From Microbulbifer guangxiensis (GTDB lineage: Bacteria > Pseudomonadota > Gammaproteobacteria > Pseudomonadales > Cellvibrionaceae), in the NCBI RefSeq assembly GCF_021729075.1, contig NZ_JAJSAQ010000002.1, forward strand, positions 186,001-250,000: a DNA stretch of 64,000 nt, written 5' to 3'. The translations under genes and the position numbers were made by a program. This document shows, in pieces, positions 1 through 12,436 of this stretch. The notes under the pieces were generated by a model. It was not told the DNA's origin. It saw only the letters and a list, made by a program, of their open reading frames with translations, and ran no database searches. Each line of letters opens with the position of its first letter. Positions within the stretch are counted from its first letter, which is position 1.

Positions 1-83
1 GGGGTTTCCGCTGCAATGCCTTTGGAAACCGGCAATCCGTATGCTGCAAACAGTTGTTTGCCCTGATACTCATGCAAGTTCAT
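1..83 (-). CDS. sucC: Succinyl-CoA ligase beta subunit, N-terminal fragment
   Basis: Only the first 27 codons are inside the window; the gene runs off the left edge on the minus strand. The translation begins [20 protein letters not shown], the typical start of the ADP-forming succinyl-CoA synthetase beta subunit (ATP-grasp domain). The enzyme converts succinyl-CoA to succinate with substrate-level phosphorylation. It follows lpd on the same strand after about 176 bp, as expected for a sucAB-lpd-sucCD arrangement. Identification rests on this short but distinctive N-terminus. Confidence 0.9.
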   Translation of the reverse strand, partial: MNLHEYQGKQLFAAYGLPVSKGIAAET

Positions 84-171
84 AGTTGATACCAATTCAC
101 TTTTAAAAAATTAGAGGTCGGGGATCCCTCTCCCGCATCCATAATGGGCAAACGGTCGCCGCGAATGGCGT

Positions 172-205
172 AAAGGCAGGCCCACCGGAATGGATCCTGC
201 CTTTT
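172..205 (-). terminator. Hairpin between lpd and sucC
   Basis: AAAGGCAGG (172-180) pairs with CCTGCCTTT (196-204) across a 15-nt loop, just past the lpd stop on the minus strand. The T-run is short, so this may be a weak or attenuating terminator rather than a full stop between lpd and sucCD. Confidence 0.4.
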
Positions 206-259
206 CGTTGGCCCGAACGAGACGGGGCGAACACAAGGCCCGCCCCTACTTCCTGATTG

Positions 260-1726
<1,467 letters not shown>

Positions 1727-1737
1727 TCAGAATTTCC

Positions 1738-1757
1738 GCGGGGGCTGCGCCCCCGCA
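1738..1757 (-). other. Intercistronic GC hairpin between sucB and lpd
   Basis: GCGGGGGC and GCCCCCGC flank a short loop in the 74-bp gap between sucB and lpd. There is no T-run, so an mRNA-stability or processing hairpin is more likely than a terminator. Confidence 0.4.
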
Positions 1758-1776
1758 GGATGAGTGCTTGGCGCGC

Positions 1777-2991
1777 TTAGACTTCCAGCAGGATGCGCGC
1801 GGGATCCTCAATCATTTCCTTGATGGCCACCAGGAAGCCAACGGCCTCTTTACCGTCGATCAGGCGGTGGTCGTAGGACAGGGCCAGGTACATCATCGGC
1901 AGGATTTCCACCTTGCCGTCGACCGCCATCGGGCGCTCCTGGATTTTGTGCATGCCCAGAATCGCAGTCTGCGGCGGGTTCAGGATCGGGGTGGACAGCA
2001 GGGAACCGAACACACCGCCGTTGGTGATGGTGAAGGTACCACCGGTCATTTCCTCGATGGACAGCTTGCCGTCGCGGGCGCGCAGACCCAGGTCACGGAT
2101 ATTGTTTTCCATATCCGCCAGGCCCATGTTCTCGGCGTTGCGCAGGATCGGTACCACCAGACCCTTCGGGGAAGAGACTGCTACACCGATATCCTGATAG
2201 CCGTGATAGACGATATCGTCACCGTCGATAGAGGCGTTCACCGCCGGGTAGCGCTTCAGCGCTTCCACCGCCGCCTTGACGAAGAAGCCCATGAAGCCGA
2301 GACGGGTGCCGTTGTGCACCTTCTCGAACAGGTCCTTGTAGTTCTTGCGCAGGTCCATGATCGGCTTCATGTTCACCTCGTTGAAGGTGGTGAGCATGGC
2401 AGTGGACTGGGAGGCATCCAGCAGGCGCTCGGCGATACGCTTGCGCATACGGGTCATCGGCACGCGCTTCTCGACGCGCTCACCGGCGGCAACCGGCACT
2501 TCCGCGGCTGCAGCTGCAGGAGCTGCGGCCGGGGCCTTCTCGGCTTTCTGTACGTCTTCCTTGGTGATGCGGCCGCCCTTGCCGGAGCCCTGGACCTTGC
2601 TCAGGTCGACGCCCTTCTCTTCGGCCAGCTTGCGTGCAGCCGGATTTACCAGCTGGTCTTCACCGCCCTTGGAAGTTTCGGCTTCCTCTTTCTTGGGCTC
2701 TTCCTTTGCCTCTTCCTTCGCACCTTCGTCCTTGGATGCGCCGCCGCCGGCGGCGCCTTCTTCAAACTTGGCGATCACCTCGTTGGAGAGGACGGTATCG
2801 CCCTCGTCCTTGATGATTTCACTGATGGCGCCATCGGCCGGGGCCACCACTTCCAGGACCACCTTGTCGGTTTCGATATCCACGATCAGTTCATCGCGGG
2901 AGACAGCCTCACCGGGCTTCTTGTGCCAGGTGGCAACGGTGCCATCCTGAACGGATTCCGGGAAAGTTGGCGCTTTAATCTCGATCGTCAT
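1777..2991 (-). CDS. sucB: 2-oxoglutarate dehydrogenase E2, dihydrolipoamide succinyltransferase
   Basis: 404 residues, standard length with one lipoyl domain. The lipoyl attachment site is Lys43 in [11 protein letters not shown]. An Ala/Glu/Lys-rich linker (about 80-110) leads to the peripheral subunit-binding domain with [18 protein letters not shown] (about 115-150). A second Ala-rich linker precedes the catalytic domain, which ends with the [12 protein letters not shown] active-site motif. It transfers the succinyl group from E1-bound lipoate to CoA and forms the complex core. Order sucA-sucB-lpd with a 46-bp sucA-sucB gap indicates one operon. Confidence 0.97.
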   Translation of the reverse strand: MTIEIKAPTFPESVQDGTVATWHKKPGEAVSRDELIVDIETDKVVLEVVAPADGAISEIIKDEGDTVLSNEVIAKFEEGAAGGGASKDEGAKEEAKEEPKKEEAETSKGGEDQLVNPAARKLAEEKGVDLSKVQGSGKGGRITKEDVQKAEKAPAAAPAAAAAEVPVAAGERVEKRVPMTRMRKRIAERLLDASQSTAMLTTFNEVNMKPIMDLRKNYKDLFEKVHNGTRLGFMGFFVKAAVEALKRYPAVNASIDGDDIVYHGYQDIGVAVSSPKGLVVPILRNAENMGLADMENNIRDLGLRARDGKLSIEEMTGGTFTITNGGVFGSLLSTPILNPPQTAILGMHKIQERPMAVDGKVEILPMMYLALSYDHRLIDGKEAVGFLVAIKEMIEDPARILLEV

Positions 2992-3037
2992 TGTTCCTGT
3001 TCCTGAGATTGACTCTTCACTAATTACTGCCGCCGAT

Positions 3038-5863
3038 TTACTTGACGGTCAGCGCCTCGTTGATGAACTTGTTCTGTTCTTCCAGGTGCGTGGACATATA
3101 GCCCGCAGCCGGGGCTGCGGAGGCCGGACGGCCCACATATTCCAGTTCCAGCTTCGGATGCGATTCTGCCAGCAGGCGACGCATATGATGCTGGCTGTGG
3201 TACCAGGCACCCTGGTTCATGGGCTCTTCCTGACACCAGGCCACACTCTTTATGTTCTTGAATGCGGACACGGCATCCACGAACTCTTCGTCCGGGAAGG
3301 GGTAGAGCTGCTCGATACGCACGAAGGCGACATCTTCCTGCTCGCGCTCGATGCGCGCTTCCAGCAAATGGTAGTAGACCTTGCCGGAGCACAGGATGAG
3401 GCGCTTCACCTTGGCCGGGTCGACACCCTCGTCCTGGATCACGTTGTGGAAGTGGCCATTGGCCAGCTCGTCCAGGCTGGAGGTAGCCAGCTTGTGGCGC
3501 AGGATCCACTTCGGGCTCATGATCACCAGCGGGCGGCGCATCGGGCGGATGGCCTGGCGACGCAGCAGGTGGAAAATCTGAGCCGGCGTGGTGGCGTTGC
3601 ACACCTGGATATTGTGCTCGGCACACAGCTGCATGAAGCGCTCCAGGCGCGCGGAGGAATGCTCCGGGCCCTGGCCCTCATAGCCGTGCGGCAACAGCAT
3701 CACCAGGCCGCACATACGGCCCCACTTGTGCTCACCAGAAGTGATGAACTGGTCGATCACCACCTGGGCACCGTTGGCGAAGTCGCCGAACTGGGCTTCC
3801 CAGATCACCAGGGACTTGGGCGTGGTGGTGGCGTAGCCATATTCGAATGCCAGCACACCCTCTTCCGACAGCAGGGAGTCATAGATGTAGAACGGCGGCT
3901 GGCCGTCGTACATGTTCTGCAGCGGCACGTAGGACTGTCCGTCCTTCTGGCTGTGGATCACCGCGTGGCGGTGGGAGAAGGTACCGCGACCCACGTCCTC
4001 ACCGGTCAGGCGCACCAGGTAACCCTGCTCCAGCAGCGTGCCGTAGGCCAGGGTCTCGGCCATGCCCCAGTTCAGCGGCAGGGCGCCACCGGCCATCTTG
4101 CGGCGGTCTTCATAGATCTTGGAAACCTGGCGCTGCAGTACCACGCCGTCCGGCACCGTGGTCATACGGTTGGCCACGTCTTTCAGCTTGGCCATCGGGA
4201 AGCTGGTGTCACCGGGCACGGTCCACTCATGGTTCAGGAACGGGCTCCAGTCCACGAACATGGATTCGTCCGGCTGTTTCACCAGGCCGGTGGCCACGTC
4301 TTCGCCTTTATCCAGCTTGTCGCGGTAGTCGGAGGCGAGCTTGTCTGCCTCGTCCTTGGACAGTACCTTCTCTTCCACCAGTTTTTCGGCGTAGAGGGTG
4401 CGGGTGGTCTTCTGCTTGCGAATCGCCTGGTACATCAGCGGCTGGGTACCGGACGGATCGTCGGTCTCGTTGTGGCCGCGGCGGCGGTAGCACACCAGGT
4501 CGATGACGATGTCTTTCTTGAACTCGTAGCGGTAATCCACGGCCAGCAGGCCCGCCAGTACGACCATCTCCGGATCGTCACCGTTCACGTGCAGCACCGG
4601 GGCGTCGATCATCTTGGCGACGTCGGTACAGTACTCGGTGGAGCGGGCGTCCTCGCGCTTGCTGGTGGTGAAGCCCACCTGGTTGTTCAGCACGATGTGC
4701 ACGGAGCCGCCGGTGTAGTAACCGCGGGTCTGGGACATCTGCAGGGTTTCCTGCACCACACCCTGGCCGGCGAAGGCCGCGTCGCCGTGGATGTTGATCG
4801 GCATCACCTTCTCGCCGGTGTTGTCGCTGCGGCGATCCTGGCGCGCACGCACAGAGCCCACCACTACCGGTGCACAGATCTCCAGGTGCGAGGGGTTGAA
4901 GGCCAGGGCCAGGTGCACTTCGCCACCGGGGGTCATCACGTTGGAGGAGAAGCCCTGGTGGTATTTCACGTCACCGGAGGTATCCAGGGTCTTCTTGCCC
5001 TCGAACTCCTCGAACAGGTCCGACGGGTTCTTGCCGAGGATATTGACCAGGGTGTTGAGGCGGCCGCGGTGGGCCATGCCCATTACCACTTCCTTCACCC
5101 CGTAGGTGCCGGAGCGGCGGATCAGCGCGTCCATCAGCGGGATCAGGCTCTCGCCACCCTCGACGCCAAAGCGCTTGGTGCCCGGGTACTTGGAATCCAG
5201 ATGGCGCTCCAGGCCCTCGGCCGCGGACAGGCGCTGCAGGATTTCCTTGCGGATATCGGCACCGAAGTTCGGACGCGCCTGGCTGCGCTCGAGGCGCTGC
5301 TGAAACCACTGCTGCTCTTCCAGATTCGAAAGATGCATGATTTCCGCGCCGAGATTGCCGCAGTAGGTGCGCTCCAGCCCCTCTACAATTTCCCGCAGGG
5401 TGGCTTCACCCTTGCCGAAGAACAGGTCACCGGTCTGGAAGGTGGTGTCGAAATCACCCTCGGTGAGACCGTGGTAATTCAGCTGCAGATCCGGCACCTG
5501 TTCGCGGGCCATCAGCCCGAGCGGATCCAGGGTGGCCTTCTTGTGGCCACGGTGACGGTAGGAGTTGATCAGCTGCAGGACGCGAACCTGCTTGCGCTCG
5601 TGTTCGACATTGATGGCGCCGGCACCGGGTGCGGCCAGCGGGCGGGTGCGGTTCTTGGCCAGCAGCTCGAAGTGGGTGCGGATGGCCTCGTGGGAGACGT
5701 CACCACCCGCCACGCGCGGGAGGCTGTCAAAGTAATTGCGCCACTCCTCCGGCACGCCACTGGGGTCGTGCAGATAGGTTTCGTAGAGGTCCTCCACGTA
5801 GGCGGCGTTGCCCCCGGAGATATGGGAGCTACGCCACAGCTGCTCCATGGTGCTTTCGTGCAT
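3038..5863 (-). CDS. sucA: 2-oxoglutarate dehydrogenase E1
   Basis: 941 residues with the start at ATG 5863 ([18 protein letters not shown]), preceded by GAGGT; the longer open frame up to 6037 has no family-like sequence and enters the upstream terminator. This thiamine-diphosphate decarboxylase acts on 2-oxoglutarate. Visible features are the SucA-type N-terminus, [17 protein letters not shown], the TPP/Mg region with [14 protein letters not shown], and the transketolase-like C-terminal half ending in [14 protein letters not shown]. It is the first gene of sucAB-lpd, separated from the sdh genes by a strong hairpin. Confidence 0.97.
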   Translation of the reverse strand: MHESTMEQLWRSSHISGGNAAYVEDLYETYLHDPSGVPEEWRNYFDSLPRVAGGDVSHEAIRTHFELLAKNRTRPLAAPGAGAINVEHERKQVRVLQLINSYRHRGHKKATLDPLGLMAREQVPDLQLNYHGLTEGDFDTTFQTGDLFFGKGEATLREIVEGLERTYCGNLGAEIMHLSNLEEQQWFQQRLERSQARPNFGADIRKEILQRLSAAEGLERHLDSKYPGTKRFGVEGGESLIPLMDALIRRSGTYGVKEVVMGMAHRGRLNTLVNILGKNPSDLFEEFEGKKTLDTSGDVKYHQGFSSNVMTPGGEVHLALAFNPSHLEICAPVVVGSVRARQDRRSDNTGEKVMPINIHGDAAFAGQGVVQETLQMSQTRGYYTGGSVHIVLNNQVGFTTSKREDARSTEYCTDVAKMIDAPVLHVNGDDPEMVVLAGLLAVDYRYEFKKDIVIDLVCYRRRGHNETDDPSGTQPLMYQAIRKQKTTRTLYAEKLVEEKVLSKDEADKLASDYRDKLDKGEDVATGLVKQPDESMFVDWSPFLNHEWTVPGDTSFPMAKLKDVANRMTTVPDGVVLQRQVSKIYEDRRKMAGGALPLNWGMAETLAYGTLLEQGYLVRLTGEDVGRGTFSHRHAVIHSQKDGQSYVPLQNMYDGQPPFYIYDSLLSEEGVLAFEYGYATTTPKSLVIWEAQFGDFANGAQVVIDQFITSGEHKWGRMCGLVMLLPHGYEGQGPEHSSARLERFMQLCAEHNIQVCNATTPAQIFHLLRRQAIRPMRRPLVIMSPKWILRHKLATSSLDELANGHFHNVIQDEGVDPAKVKRLILCSGKVYYHLLEARIEREQEDVAFVRIEQLYPFPDEEFVDAVSAFKNIKSVAWCQEEPMNQGAWYHSQHHMRRLLAESHPKLELEYVGRPASAAPAAGYMSTHLEEQNKFINEALTVK

Positions 5864-6035
5864 GTTGGTGCCTACCTCGTTGCAGTGTCCATCGGCGACA
5901 CTGCGCTTTTCTAAGTTCCTGCCTGCCGCGGCGGTCCGATCGCCCGCGGCACCAGCGCCCTCTCTGCCGGCGCCAAAGCCTGGTTGCAACAAAACGCCTG
6001 CCACTGCCCGTGAGCCAGCCCGGTGGCTAACCCAC

Positions 6036-6070
6036 AAAAGGGGAGGCGCCGTCAGTCACCTCCCCTTTTT
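6036..6070. terminator. Rho-independent terminator downstream of sdhB
   Basis: AAAAGGGGAGG (6036-6046) pairs with CCTCCCCTTTTT (6059-6070). The long GC stem has A and T runs on both sides. It lies 94 bp past the sdhB stop and 173 bp before the sucA start, so it should end sdhCDAB transcription and implies a separate sucA promoter between 5864 and 6036. Confidence 0.85.
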
Positions 6071-6163
6071 ATTGTGGCAGCGGCTCAGGCGCCGTCGCTT
6101 GATGCTGTAACCCCCGCCCGGCCTGGGCCGGTGGGGATCCGCCCCTGAGACACCGGCGCCGGA

Positions 6164-6868
6164 TCAGACGGCGCGGGTCAGCAGCATATTGCGGATATGG
6201 CCGATGGCCCGGGTCGGATTGAGACCCTTCGGGCACACGTTCACACAGTTCTGGATGCCGTGGCAGCGGAAAACGCTGAAGGGGTCATCCAGGTTGGACA
6301 GACGCTCGTCGGTAGCGGTGTCGCGGGTATCCGCCAGGAAGCGGTAGGCCTGCAGCAGGCCCGCCGGACCGATGAACTTGTCCGGGTTCCACCAGAAAGA
6401 CGGACAGGCGGTGGAACAGCACGCGCAGAGAATGCATTCGTACAGGCCGTCCAGCTTCTCGCGGTCTTCCGGGCTCTGCAGGCGCTCGATGGCCGGAGCC
6501 GGGGTGTCGTTCTGCAGGTAAGGTTCGATCTTCTTGTACTGCTCGTAGAACTGCTCCATGTCCACGACCAGGTCGCGGATCACAGGCAGGCCCGGCAGCG
6601 GGCGCAGGACCAGCTTGCCCTTGGGCGCCGCCTCGGACAGCGGCGTGGTGCAGGCAAGGCCGTTGCGGCCGGAAATGTTCATACCGTCGGAACCGCACAC
6701 ACCCTCACGGCAGGAGCGACGGAAAGACAGGGTGGAGTCCTCGGCCTTCAGCATCTCGAGTACGTCCAGCACCATCAGGTCCTTGCCCTGGGTGTCCAGC
6801 TCGTAGTCCTGCATGTAGGGAGCCTTGTCGGTCTCCGGGTTGTAACGGTAAATGCTTACTTTCAACAT
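6164..6868 (-). CDS. sdhB: Succinate dehydrogenase iron-sulfur subunit
   Basis: 234 residues from ATG 6868 (MLKVSIYRYNPETD), chosen over an upstream ATG because it matches SdhB N-termini. It carries electrons from FAD in SdhA to membrane quinone. The [2Fe-2S] ligands are in CREGVCGSDGMNISG with a later Cys; the [4Fe-4S] and [3Fe-4S] ligands are in CILCACCSTACPS and CHGIQNCVNVCPKGLNP. Last gene of sdhCDAB, ending just before the 6036-6070 terminator. Confidence 0.97.
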   Translation of the reverse strand: MLKVSIYRYNPETDKAPYMQDYELDTQGKDLMVLDVLEMLKAEDSTLSFRRSCREGVCGSDGMNISGRNGLACTTPLSEAAPKGKLVLRPLPGLPVIRDLVVDMEQFYEQYKKIEPYLQNDTPAPAIERLQSPEDREKLDGLYECILCACCSTACPSFWWNPDKFIGPAGLLQAYRFLADTRDTATDERLSNLDDPFSVFRCHGIQNCVNVCPKGLNPTRAIGHIRNMLLTRAV

Positions 6869-6911
6869 ATGTCTGCTTCCGAATGAAGGGCGCCAGGCGC
6901 CCTGCAATCTC

Positions 6912-8684
6912 TTAGTAGGTGCGGGCCTTGGGCTCGAACGCCTCCATGGTGGTCGGTGCGAAGTTCACCGCGCGCTTGCCGACGCGTTTCTCCGCTGGGA
7001 AGAACATGGAGTGGCACAGCCAGTTCTCGTCGTCGCGCTCCTGGAAGTCCTCACGCGCGTGGGCGCCGCGGCTCTCGACGCGGGTCTCGGCAGCGATGGC
7101 CGTGGCTTCGGCCACTTCCAGCAGGTTCTGCAGTTCCAGCGCCTCAATACGGGCGGTGTTGAAGGCGCGGCTCTTGTCGTCCAGGCGCACGTTCTCGATG
7201 CGACTGCGCAGGTCTTCCAGCTTCTTGACGCCCTCGGCCATGTAGTCGCCGCGGCGGAATACACCGAAGTGGTTCTGCATGACGTTCTGCAGTTCACGGC
7301 GCAGGTCGGAGGCCTTCTCACCGTTGTTCTTGTTCTCGAGGTTGTTCAGGCGCGCCATGGCGGCCTCGATATCCGACTCGGAAGCCTCGCGGTGCTCGAT
7401 ACCCTCGCGCAGGGACTGCTCGATGAACAGGCCGGAGGCGCGACCGAAGACCACCAGGTCCAGCAGCGAGTTACCACCCAGGCGGTTGGCGCCATGTACG
7501 GACACACAGGCAACCTCACCGCAGGCGTAGAAGCCGTCGATGACCTGGTCGTTGCCGGAGGCATCCTGGGTCAGGGCCTGGCCGTGCACGTTGGTGGGGA
7601 TACCACCCATCATGTAGTGACAGGTCGGCACCACCGGGATCGGATCCTTGACCGGATCCACGTGGGCAAAGGTCTTGGCCAGCTCGCAGATACCCGGCAG
7701 GCGGCTGTTCAGCACTTCCTCGCCCAGGTGGTCGAGCTTCAGGAATACATGGTCGCCATCCGGGCCGGCACCGCGGCCGTCGAGGATCTCCAGCACCATG
7801 GAGCGGGCCACCACATCGCGGGAGGCCAGGTCTTTGGCGTTGGGGGCGTAGCGCTCCATGAAACGCTCGCCGTCCTTGTTGACCAGGTAACCACCCTCAC
7901 CGCGGCAGCCCTCGGTGACCAGCACGCCGGCACCGTGGATACCGGTCGGGTGGAACTGCCACATCTCCATGTCCTGCACCGGGAAACCGGCGCGCAGGGC
8001 CATGCCGACACCGTCACCGGTGTTGATGTGGGCGTTGGTGGTGGAGGCGTAAATACGGCCGGCACCGCCAGTGGCCAGCACGGTGGCCTTGGATTTGATG
8101 AAGACCACTTCACCGTCTTCGATGGAGAGCGCAATCACACCCACCACGGCGCCATCCTGGTTCTTCACCACGTCCACGGCGAACCACTCGTTCAGGAAGA
8201 CAGTGTTGTTCTTGACGTTGTTCTGGTACAGCGTGTGCAGCAGGGCGTGACCGGTCCGGTCTGCCGCGGCACAGGTACGCGCCGCCTGGCCGCCGCGGCC
8301 GAAGTCCTTGGACTGGCCACCGAACGGACGCTGGTAGATGCGGCCATTCTCGGTACGGGAGAACGGCAGGCCCATGTGCTCAAGCTCGAACACGGCTTCC
8401 GGGCCAACGGAACACATGTACTCGATCGCGTCCTGGTCACCGATGTAGTCGGAACCTTTGACGGTGTCATACATGTGCCAGCGCCAGTCGTCCTGCGGAT
8501 CGGCACTGGCAATTGCACAGGTGATCCCCCCCTGGGCGGACACAGTGTGCGAACGGGTGGGAAATACCTTGGTGATGACCGCGGTCTTGAAGCCGGATTG
8601 GGCCATCTGCAGCGCGGCACGCATACCAGCACCGCCGCCGCCAATCACAATCCCATCAAAGGAAATGGTTCGCATGTTCGCCAT
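6912..8684 (-). CDS. sdhA: Succinate dehydrogenase flavoprotein subunit
   Basis: 590 residues, normal length. It oxidises succinate to fumarate at covalently bound FAD on the cytoplasmic face of the inner membrane. GGGGAG near residues 15-20 binds FAD, and His46 in [10 protein letters not shown] is the expected flavinylation residue. [21 protein letters not shown] and the C-terminal RxxARxYxxR-like segment are family features. The gap to sdhB is 43 bp and to sdhD 3 bp, so these are co-transcribed. Confidence 0.97.
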   Translation of the reverse strand: MANMRTISFDGIVIGGGGAGMRAALQMAQSGFKTAVITKVFPTRSHTVSAQGGITCAIASADPQDDWRWHMYDTVKGSDYIGDQDAIEYMCSVGPEAVFELEHMGLPFSRTENGRIYQRPFGGQSKDFGRGGQAARTCAAADRTGHALLHTLYQNNVKNNTVFLNEWFAVDVVKNQDGAVVGVIALSIEDGEVVFIKSKATVLATGGAGRIYASTTNAHINTGDGVGMALRAGFPVQDMEMWQFHPTGIHGAGVLVTEGCRGEGGYLVNKDGERFMERYAPNAKDLASRDVVARSMVLEILDGRGAGPDGDHVFLKLDHLGEEVLNSRLPGICELAKTFAHVDPVKDPIPVVPTCHYMMGGIPTNVHGQALTQDASGNDQVIDGFYACGEVACVSVHGANRLGGNSLLDLVVFGRASGLFIEQSLREGIEHREASESDIEAAMARLNNLENKNNGEKASDLRRELQNVMQNHFGVFRRGDYMAEGVKKLEDLRSRIENVRLDDKSRAFNTARIEALELQNLLEVAEATAIAAETRVESRGAHAREDFQERDDENWLCHSMFFPAEKRVGKRAVNFAPTTMEAFEPKARTY

Positions 8685-8687
8685 AAA

Positions 8688-9062
8688 TTACACACCCCAC
8701 AGAATTTGAATGCCCCACACCGTGTAGATCACGGCAACCGCACCCAGCACGCTCTGCGCCAGGACCCGCAGAACGGTCGCCTTGGGACCCATCATGCGAT
8801 TGGTGAGGTAATCGGTAACCACAGACCAGAGACCGATCCATGCATGCACCACTACCGACAGCAGCGCCACCAGGCTGAAGATGCGCATCCAGAAGTTCTG
8901 GAACAGCGCCGACCAGGCCTGGTAACCGAAGTCATCAGTCAGAAAAATGAAACCCACAATAAAGAGGGTGTAAGCAGCCAGGACAACCGCTGTGACACGC
9001 TGATACAGCCAGTCAAATACGCCGCTGCGGCCGAAACTCGTGACGGTCGTTACCATAACCAT
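8688..9062 (-). CDS. sdhD: Succinate dehydrogenase membrane anchor subunit D
   Basis: 124 residues with three predicted membrane helices (about 20-45, 57-80 and 95-120). GVFDWLYQRVTAVVLAAYTLF contains the quinone-site Arg region, and VVHAWIGLWSVVTDY carries the His of the haem/quinone region typical of SdhD. It anchors SdhAB and forms the ubiquinone site with SdhC. Its start overlaps the sdhC end by 13 bp. Confidence 0.93.
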   Translation of the reverse strand: MVMVTTVTSFGRSGVFDWLYQRVTAVVLAAYTLFIVGFIFLTDDFGYQAWSALFQNFWMRIFSLVALLSVVVHAWIGLWSVVTDYLTNRMMGPKATVLRVLAQSVLGAVAVIYTVWGIQILWGV

Positions 9063-9424
9063 ACTCCCACTGCCAGAATCAGGATGACGCTCAGGACCAG
9101 CACCAGCACGGCACCACGCCGGCCACCTTCCAGGGACTCACCGATCCCAAGGTCCATGAACAAATGACGTACGCCAGCCACCAGGTGATAGATGAGGGCG
9201 GCCAGAGAGGCCCACAGGATGAGCTTGGCGGGAACGCTGTTGAATGTCTCGGCTACACTTGCGAAGCCCTGTTCGGACTCGAGACTGGTTCCCAGCATCC
9301 ACAGCAACAATGCCATCACGGCGAAGAGCACAACGCCGGAGATACGATGCAGAATGGAAACCAGTGCGGCAGCGGGGAGCTTGATAGTGGAAATGTCTAG
9401 ATTGACAGGTCTGTTTTTGTTCAC
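9050..9424 (-). CDS. sdhC: Succinate dehydrogenase cytochrome b556 subunit
   Basis: 124 residues. The N-terminus MNKNRPVNLDISTIKLPAAA is followed by the SILHRISGVVLF signature, a second helix, and HLVAGVRHLFMDLG with the conserved His of the haem b site. There are three membrane helices in total. First gene of sdhCDAB, divergent from gltA. Confidence 0.95.
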   Translation of the reverse strand: MNKNRPVNLDISTIKLPAAALVSILHRISGVVLFAVMALLLWMLGTSLESEQGFASVAETFNSVPAKLILWASLAALIYHLVAGVRHLFMDLGIGESLEGGRRGAVLVLVLSVILILAVGVWLW

Positions 9425-9884
9425 AGGAAAAACACCTTGTTGCCCTGAACGACCGGGCGCCCGTTAGCTTTCAATGGAGGGGCGATTTGCCTGCAGTGCT
9501 CACTTTGCACACGACCTGACGAAGCCTTGTACAAAATGGCCGTACCTTGGCGCAGGCCGCGCGGATTATAGGCATTTGGCATTCAAAAGACAATGAAACT
9601 GCGGCCGTACCCCGGCGGCCCGCCCGGGGCGACCTGGCGCGAAAACGCTTCCCGGGCGGGAGGTCGACGCCGAAGATACTTGGATACTCGACGGGGTTAT
9701 TCAGGCAATTCCGCTCCCACTCACAAGTGTGACCGCATATTCTGCCGTTTCCCACCAGTGCAGCCCGCCCGTTTCCGTTTGACAATTGGGGGCGCGACAC
9801 TTAAGTTTGGCCCCGCTCAAAAGCCCGCTACTGCCCACAGTGACAGGGAATCAGGCGGCATAAGAACAGTTTTAGGAGTCCGCA
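9425..9884. promoter_or_regulatory. Divergent sdhC-gltA intergenic region with a GC stem-loop
   Basis: This 460-bp region has no convincing gene; the small open frames in it have no family signature. It must hold promoters for sdhCDAB (minus) and gltA (plus). A perfect 10-bp inverted repeat, CCCGCCCGGG at 9619-9628 and CCCGGGCGGG at 9651-9660, spaced by 22 nt, lies about 195 bp upstream of the sdhC start and could be an operator or mRNA structure. I could not place a reliable -35/-10 pair. Confidence 0.5.
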
Positions 9885-11177
9885 ATGTCCGATAAAAAAG
9901 CGCAACTTACGGTCGACGGTATCGACGGCACCATCGAGATGCCTGTGCTCTCCGGCACTCTCGGCCCCGACGTTGTCGACGTCGGCAAGCTGACCGGCAA
10001 GGGCTTGTTTACCTACGACCCGGGCTTTGTGTCCACCGCCGCCTGCGAATCCAAGATCACCTATATCGATGGCGCCAAGGGCCAACTGCTGCACCGCGGC
10101 TACCCCATCGAGCAGCTGGCGGAGCAGTCCGACTACCTGGAAACCTGCTACCTGCTGATGAACGGCGAGCTGCCGAGCGCAGAAGAGAAGAGAGAGTACG
10201 TCGAGACCATCATGAACCACACCATGGTCCATGAGTCCATCGTCAACTTCTTCAAGGGCTTCCGCTACGACGCCCACCCCATGGCCATGATGTGTGGTGT
10301 GGTCGGCGCCCTCGCCTCCTTCTACCACGACTCCCTGGACATCAACGACCCCGAACACCGCAGAATCTCTGCCCACCGCCTGATCGCCAAGATGCCGACC
10401 CTGGCTGCCATGTGCTACAAGCACTCCAAGGGCCAGCCGTTCATGTACCCGGACAACAACCTGGGCTACGCAGAGAATTTCCTGCACATGATGTTCGGCA
10501 ACCCCTGTGAGCCCAGCACGATCGACCCGATCGTGGCCAAGGCCATGGACGTGATCTTCCTGCTGCACGCCGACCACGAGCAGAACGCTTCCACCTCTAC
10601 CGTGCGTCTCGCCGGCTCCTCCGGCGCCAACCCGTTTGCCTGCATCTCCTCCGGCATCGCCGCCCTGTGGGGACCGGCCCACGGTGGTGCCAACGAGGCA
10701 GTACTGAACATGCTGCAGGAGATCGGCGATGAGAGCCGTATCGACGAGTACGTTGCCAAGGCCAAGGACAAGAACGACCCGTTCCGCCTGATGGGCTTCG
10801 GTCACCGCGTTTACAAGAACTTCGACCCGCGCTCCCGTGTCATGCAGGGCATCTGCGACGAAGTTCTGGGTGCCATGGGTGCCGAGAACGACCCGCTGCT
10901 GCGCATCGCCAAGAAGCTGGAGAAGATCGCGCTGGAAGACGAATATTTCGTCGAGAAGAAGCTGTACCCGAACGTGGACTTCTACTCCGGCATCATCATG
11001 AAAGCCATCGGTATCCCCACCGACATGTTCACCGTGATCTTCGCCACCGGCCGTACCGCCGGCTGGATCGCGCACTGGAACGAGATGATCTCCAACCCCT
11101 ACAAGATCGGCCGTCCGCGCCAGCTGTACACCGGCTACACCCAGCGCGACTACATGCCGCTGGACAAGCGCAAGTAA
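9885..11177 (+). CDS. gltA: Citrate synthase (type II, hexameric)
   Basis: 430 residues, close to E. coli GltA. It condenses acetyl-CoA with oxaloacetate in the first TCA step. [12 protein letters not shown] and [13 protein letters not shown] carry the two catalytic histidines, and [10 protein letters not shown] supplies the catalytic Asp. The start at 9885 follows a TTTTAGGAGTCCGCA leader with AGGAG. Divergent from sdhCDAB and followed at once by a strong terminator, so probably monocistronic. Confidence 0.97.
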   Translation: MSDKKAQLTVDGIDGTIEMPVLSGTLGPDVVDVGKLTGKGLFTYDPGFVSTAACESKITYIDGAKGQLLHRGYPIEQLAEQSDYLETCYLLMNGELPSAEEKREYVETIMNHTMVHESIVNFFKGFRYDAHPMAMMCGVVGALASFYHDSLDINDPEHRRISAHRLIAKMPTLAAMCYKHSKGQPFMYPDNNLGYAENFLHMMFGNPCEPSTIDPIVAKAMDVIFLLHADHEQNASTSTVRLAGSSGANPFACISSGIAALWGPAHGGANEAVLNMLQEIGDESRIDEYVAKAKDKNDPFRLMGFGHRVYKNFDPRSRVMQGICDEVLGAMGAENDPLLRIAKKLEKIALEDEYFVEKKLYPNVDFYSGIIMKAIGIPTDMFTVIFATGRTAGWIAHWNEMISNPYKIGRPRQLYTGYTQRDYMPLDKRK

Positions 11178-11197
11178 GACGCTTACCCAACCCAAAT

Positions 11198-11226
11198 AAA
11201 AACCCGGCCTCCGCGCCGGGTTTTTT
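11198..11226 (+). terminator. gltA terminator
   Basis: AACCCGGC and GCCGGGTT form a stem with loop CTCCGC, followed by TTTTTT. It starts 20 bp past the gltA stop. Confidence 0.92.
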
Positions 11227-11262
11227 GTGCCTGGGTAATCTTCAGCAAATGCATCTTCAGCA

Positions 11263-11294
11263 AATACAAAGGGCGCCGAAGCGCCCCTTGTATT
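11263..11294. terminator. Second hairpin after gltA
   Basis: AATACAAAGGGCGC and GCGCCCCTTGTATT are nearly perfect inverted arms around CGAA. Position and shape suggest a backup terminator or mobile hairpin; there is no long T-run. Confidence 0.45.
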
Positions 11295-11897
11295 GGTCAC
11301 ACCCTGTGAGAGTGAATAACGGTGACTGCAATGCCCACCCAGAACTACCTCGGACTCGCCAAGGGCAGCCAGGCTGCAGGGAGGGTGAGCCCAGCCCAAA
11401 TGACAGCGATGTCATTCAGTTTTAAATTAGCATGAAAATTTACGTGCGCAATTTCCAGATCTAAAAACATGAAGGAAATCACACCTCTGGCGCGTAGTAT
11501 TGCCGGGATGGGCACCCTCGACTGACCGGGTGTGAGAGGCAGAATAAAAAACTTTCAGCTGGCTTGAACAACCTGCCCGGTATCCATAAAAAGCAGGTAG
11601 CCAGAAAAGAGAATAGCGGCCGAATTCATTTCGACCGCTCCCTCTCTTTAAGCTGTCCGAACGTTAGAACCGCATGTTCACTCGCTGAAGTCGTCTCAGA
11701 CCAGTGGTCACCCGCTGTGGGTCTATTTACGGTCTTGTCCGGGCTCCATTGCGGACCGCTTCTTCTTGCCGCCCCGCACTACAAACAGTGTCGGAGCTTC
11801 TTACCTAGGCAATATGTATTTTAGTGTTGGGCGCACCTGTCACAAGTTTTCTGATCCCCCGTCTACACTCGGGAAAACTGCATTTGGAGCCGTTGCC
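11295..11897. other. Non-coding stretch before the ChaB-like gene
   Basis: About 600 bp with no gene I can support. An 86-codon open frame (11564-11824) has no recognisable domain and no good ribosome-binding site. The segment should include the promoter of the ChaB-like gene, which I cannot pinpoint. Confidence 0.5.
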
Positions 11898-12128
11898 ATG
11901 CCCTATAAAAACCGCGAGGAACTGCCAGACAACGTCAGGAACGTCCTTCCGCCACACGCCCAGTCCATCTACAAAGAAGCATTCAACAGTGCCTGGGACC
12001 AGTATGCGAAACCGGAGGACCGGCGGGGAGACTCCAGCCGGGAAGAAACCGCACACGCAGTGGCCTGGTCTGCGGTGAAAGAAAAATATGAAAAGGGGGA
12101 TGACGATCGCTGGCATCCCAAGTCCTGA
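11898..12128 (+). CDS. ChaB-family protein
   Basis: 76 residues beginning MPYKNREELPDNVRNVLPPH, the hallmark of the ChaB domain, with EAFNSAWDQY and the C-terminal AHAVAWSAVKEKYEKGDD typical of the family. The ATG at 11898 is preceded by GGAG. ChaB was named as a cation-transport regulator next to ChaA in E. coli, but its molecular role is unclear and no antiporter gene adjoins it here. Cytosolic by composition; probably monocistronic. Confidence 0.85.
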   Translation: MPYKNREELPDNVRNVLPPHAQSIYKEAFNSAWDQYAKPEDRRGDSSREETAHAVAWSAVKEKYEKGDDDRWHPKS

Positions 12129-12196
12129 AGCACTTTACCAGGCGTCCAGCTTGATTCGCCGCACAGTCGAGCCTGGGCTCGAACACCTGAGCTGGC

Positions 12197-12436
12197 CTAG
12201 CGGCTGCTCCCAGCTCGCGGCCCGGGCCTTTTCAGCGGGCGAATCAATCCCTCCAGCCCCTCGATCTTGATCTCCAGGGTCAATGCCAGCAGGTGGCCGA
12301 GCCGCCCCTTGGGGAATTCCTTTTTCTGGAACCAGAGCAGGTACTCCTCGGGCAGGTCGATCAACATGCGCCCGGCATACTTGCCAAACGGCATAGGCGT
12401 GCGGGCGATATCCAACAGGTCTTCTTTCTCAAACAT
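12197..12436 (-). CDS. DUF3820-like small protein
   Basis: 79 residues from ATG 12436 (MFEKEDLLDIARTPMPFGKY), preceded by GGGAAAG; a longer frame to 12487 lacks family sequence. MPFGKYAGRMLIDLPEEYLLWF is the core seen in DUF3820 proteins, and the tail is Lys/Arg rich. The biochemical function is unknown to me. It converges with the ChaB-like gene 68 bp away. Confidence 0.75.
   Translation of the reverse strand: MFEKEDLLDIARTPMPFGKYAGRMLIDLPEEYLLWFQKKEFPKGRLGHLLALTLEIKIEGLEGLIRPLKRPGPRAGSSR

Noticed and set aside
3086-5914. 942-codon plus-strand open frame opposite sucA
   Set aside because: Composition is a shadow of the GC-rich sucA codons; no domain is recognisable and sucA is certain.
9828-11399. 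523-codon minus-strand frame opposite gltA
   Set aside because: Shadow of gltA; runs across the gltA terminator without any family signature.
11564-11824. 86-codon frame upstream of the ChaB-like gene
   Set aside because: No ribosome-binding site, no domain and no sequence pattern of a real protein.
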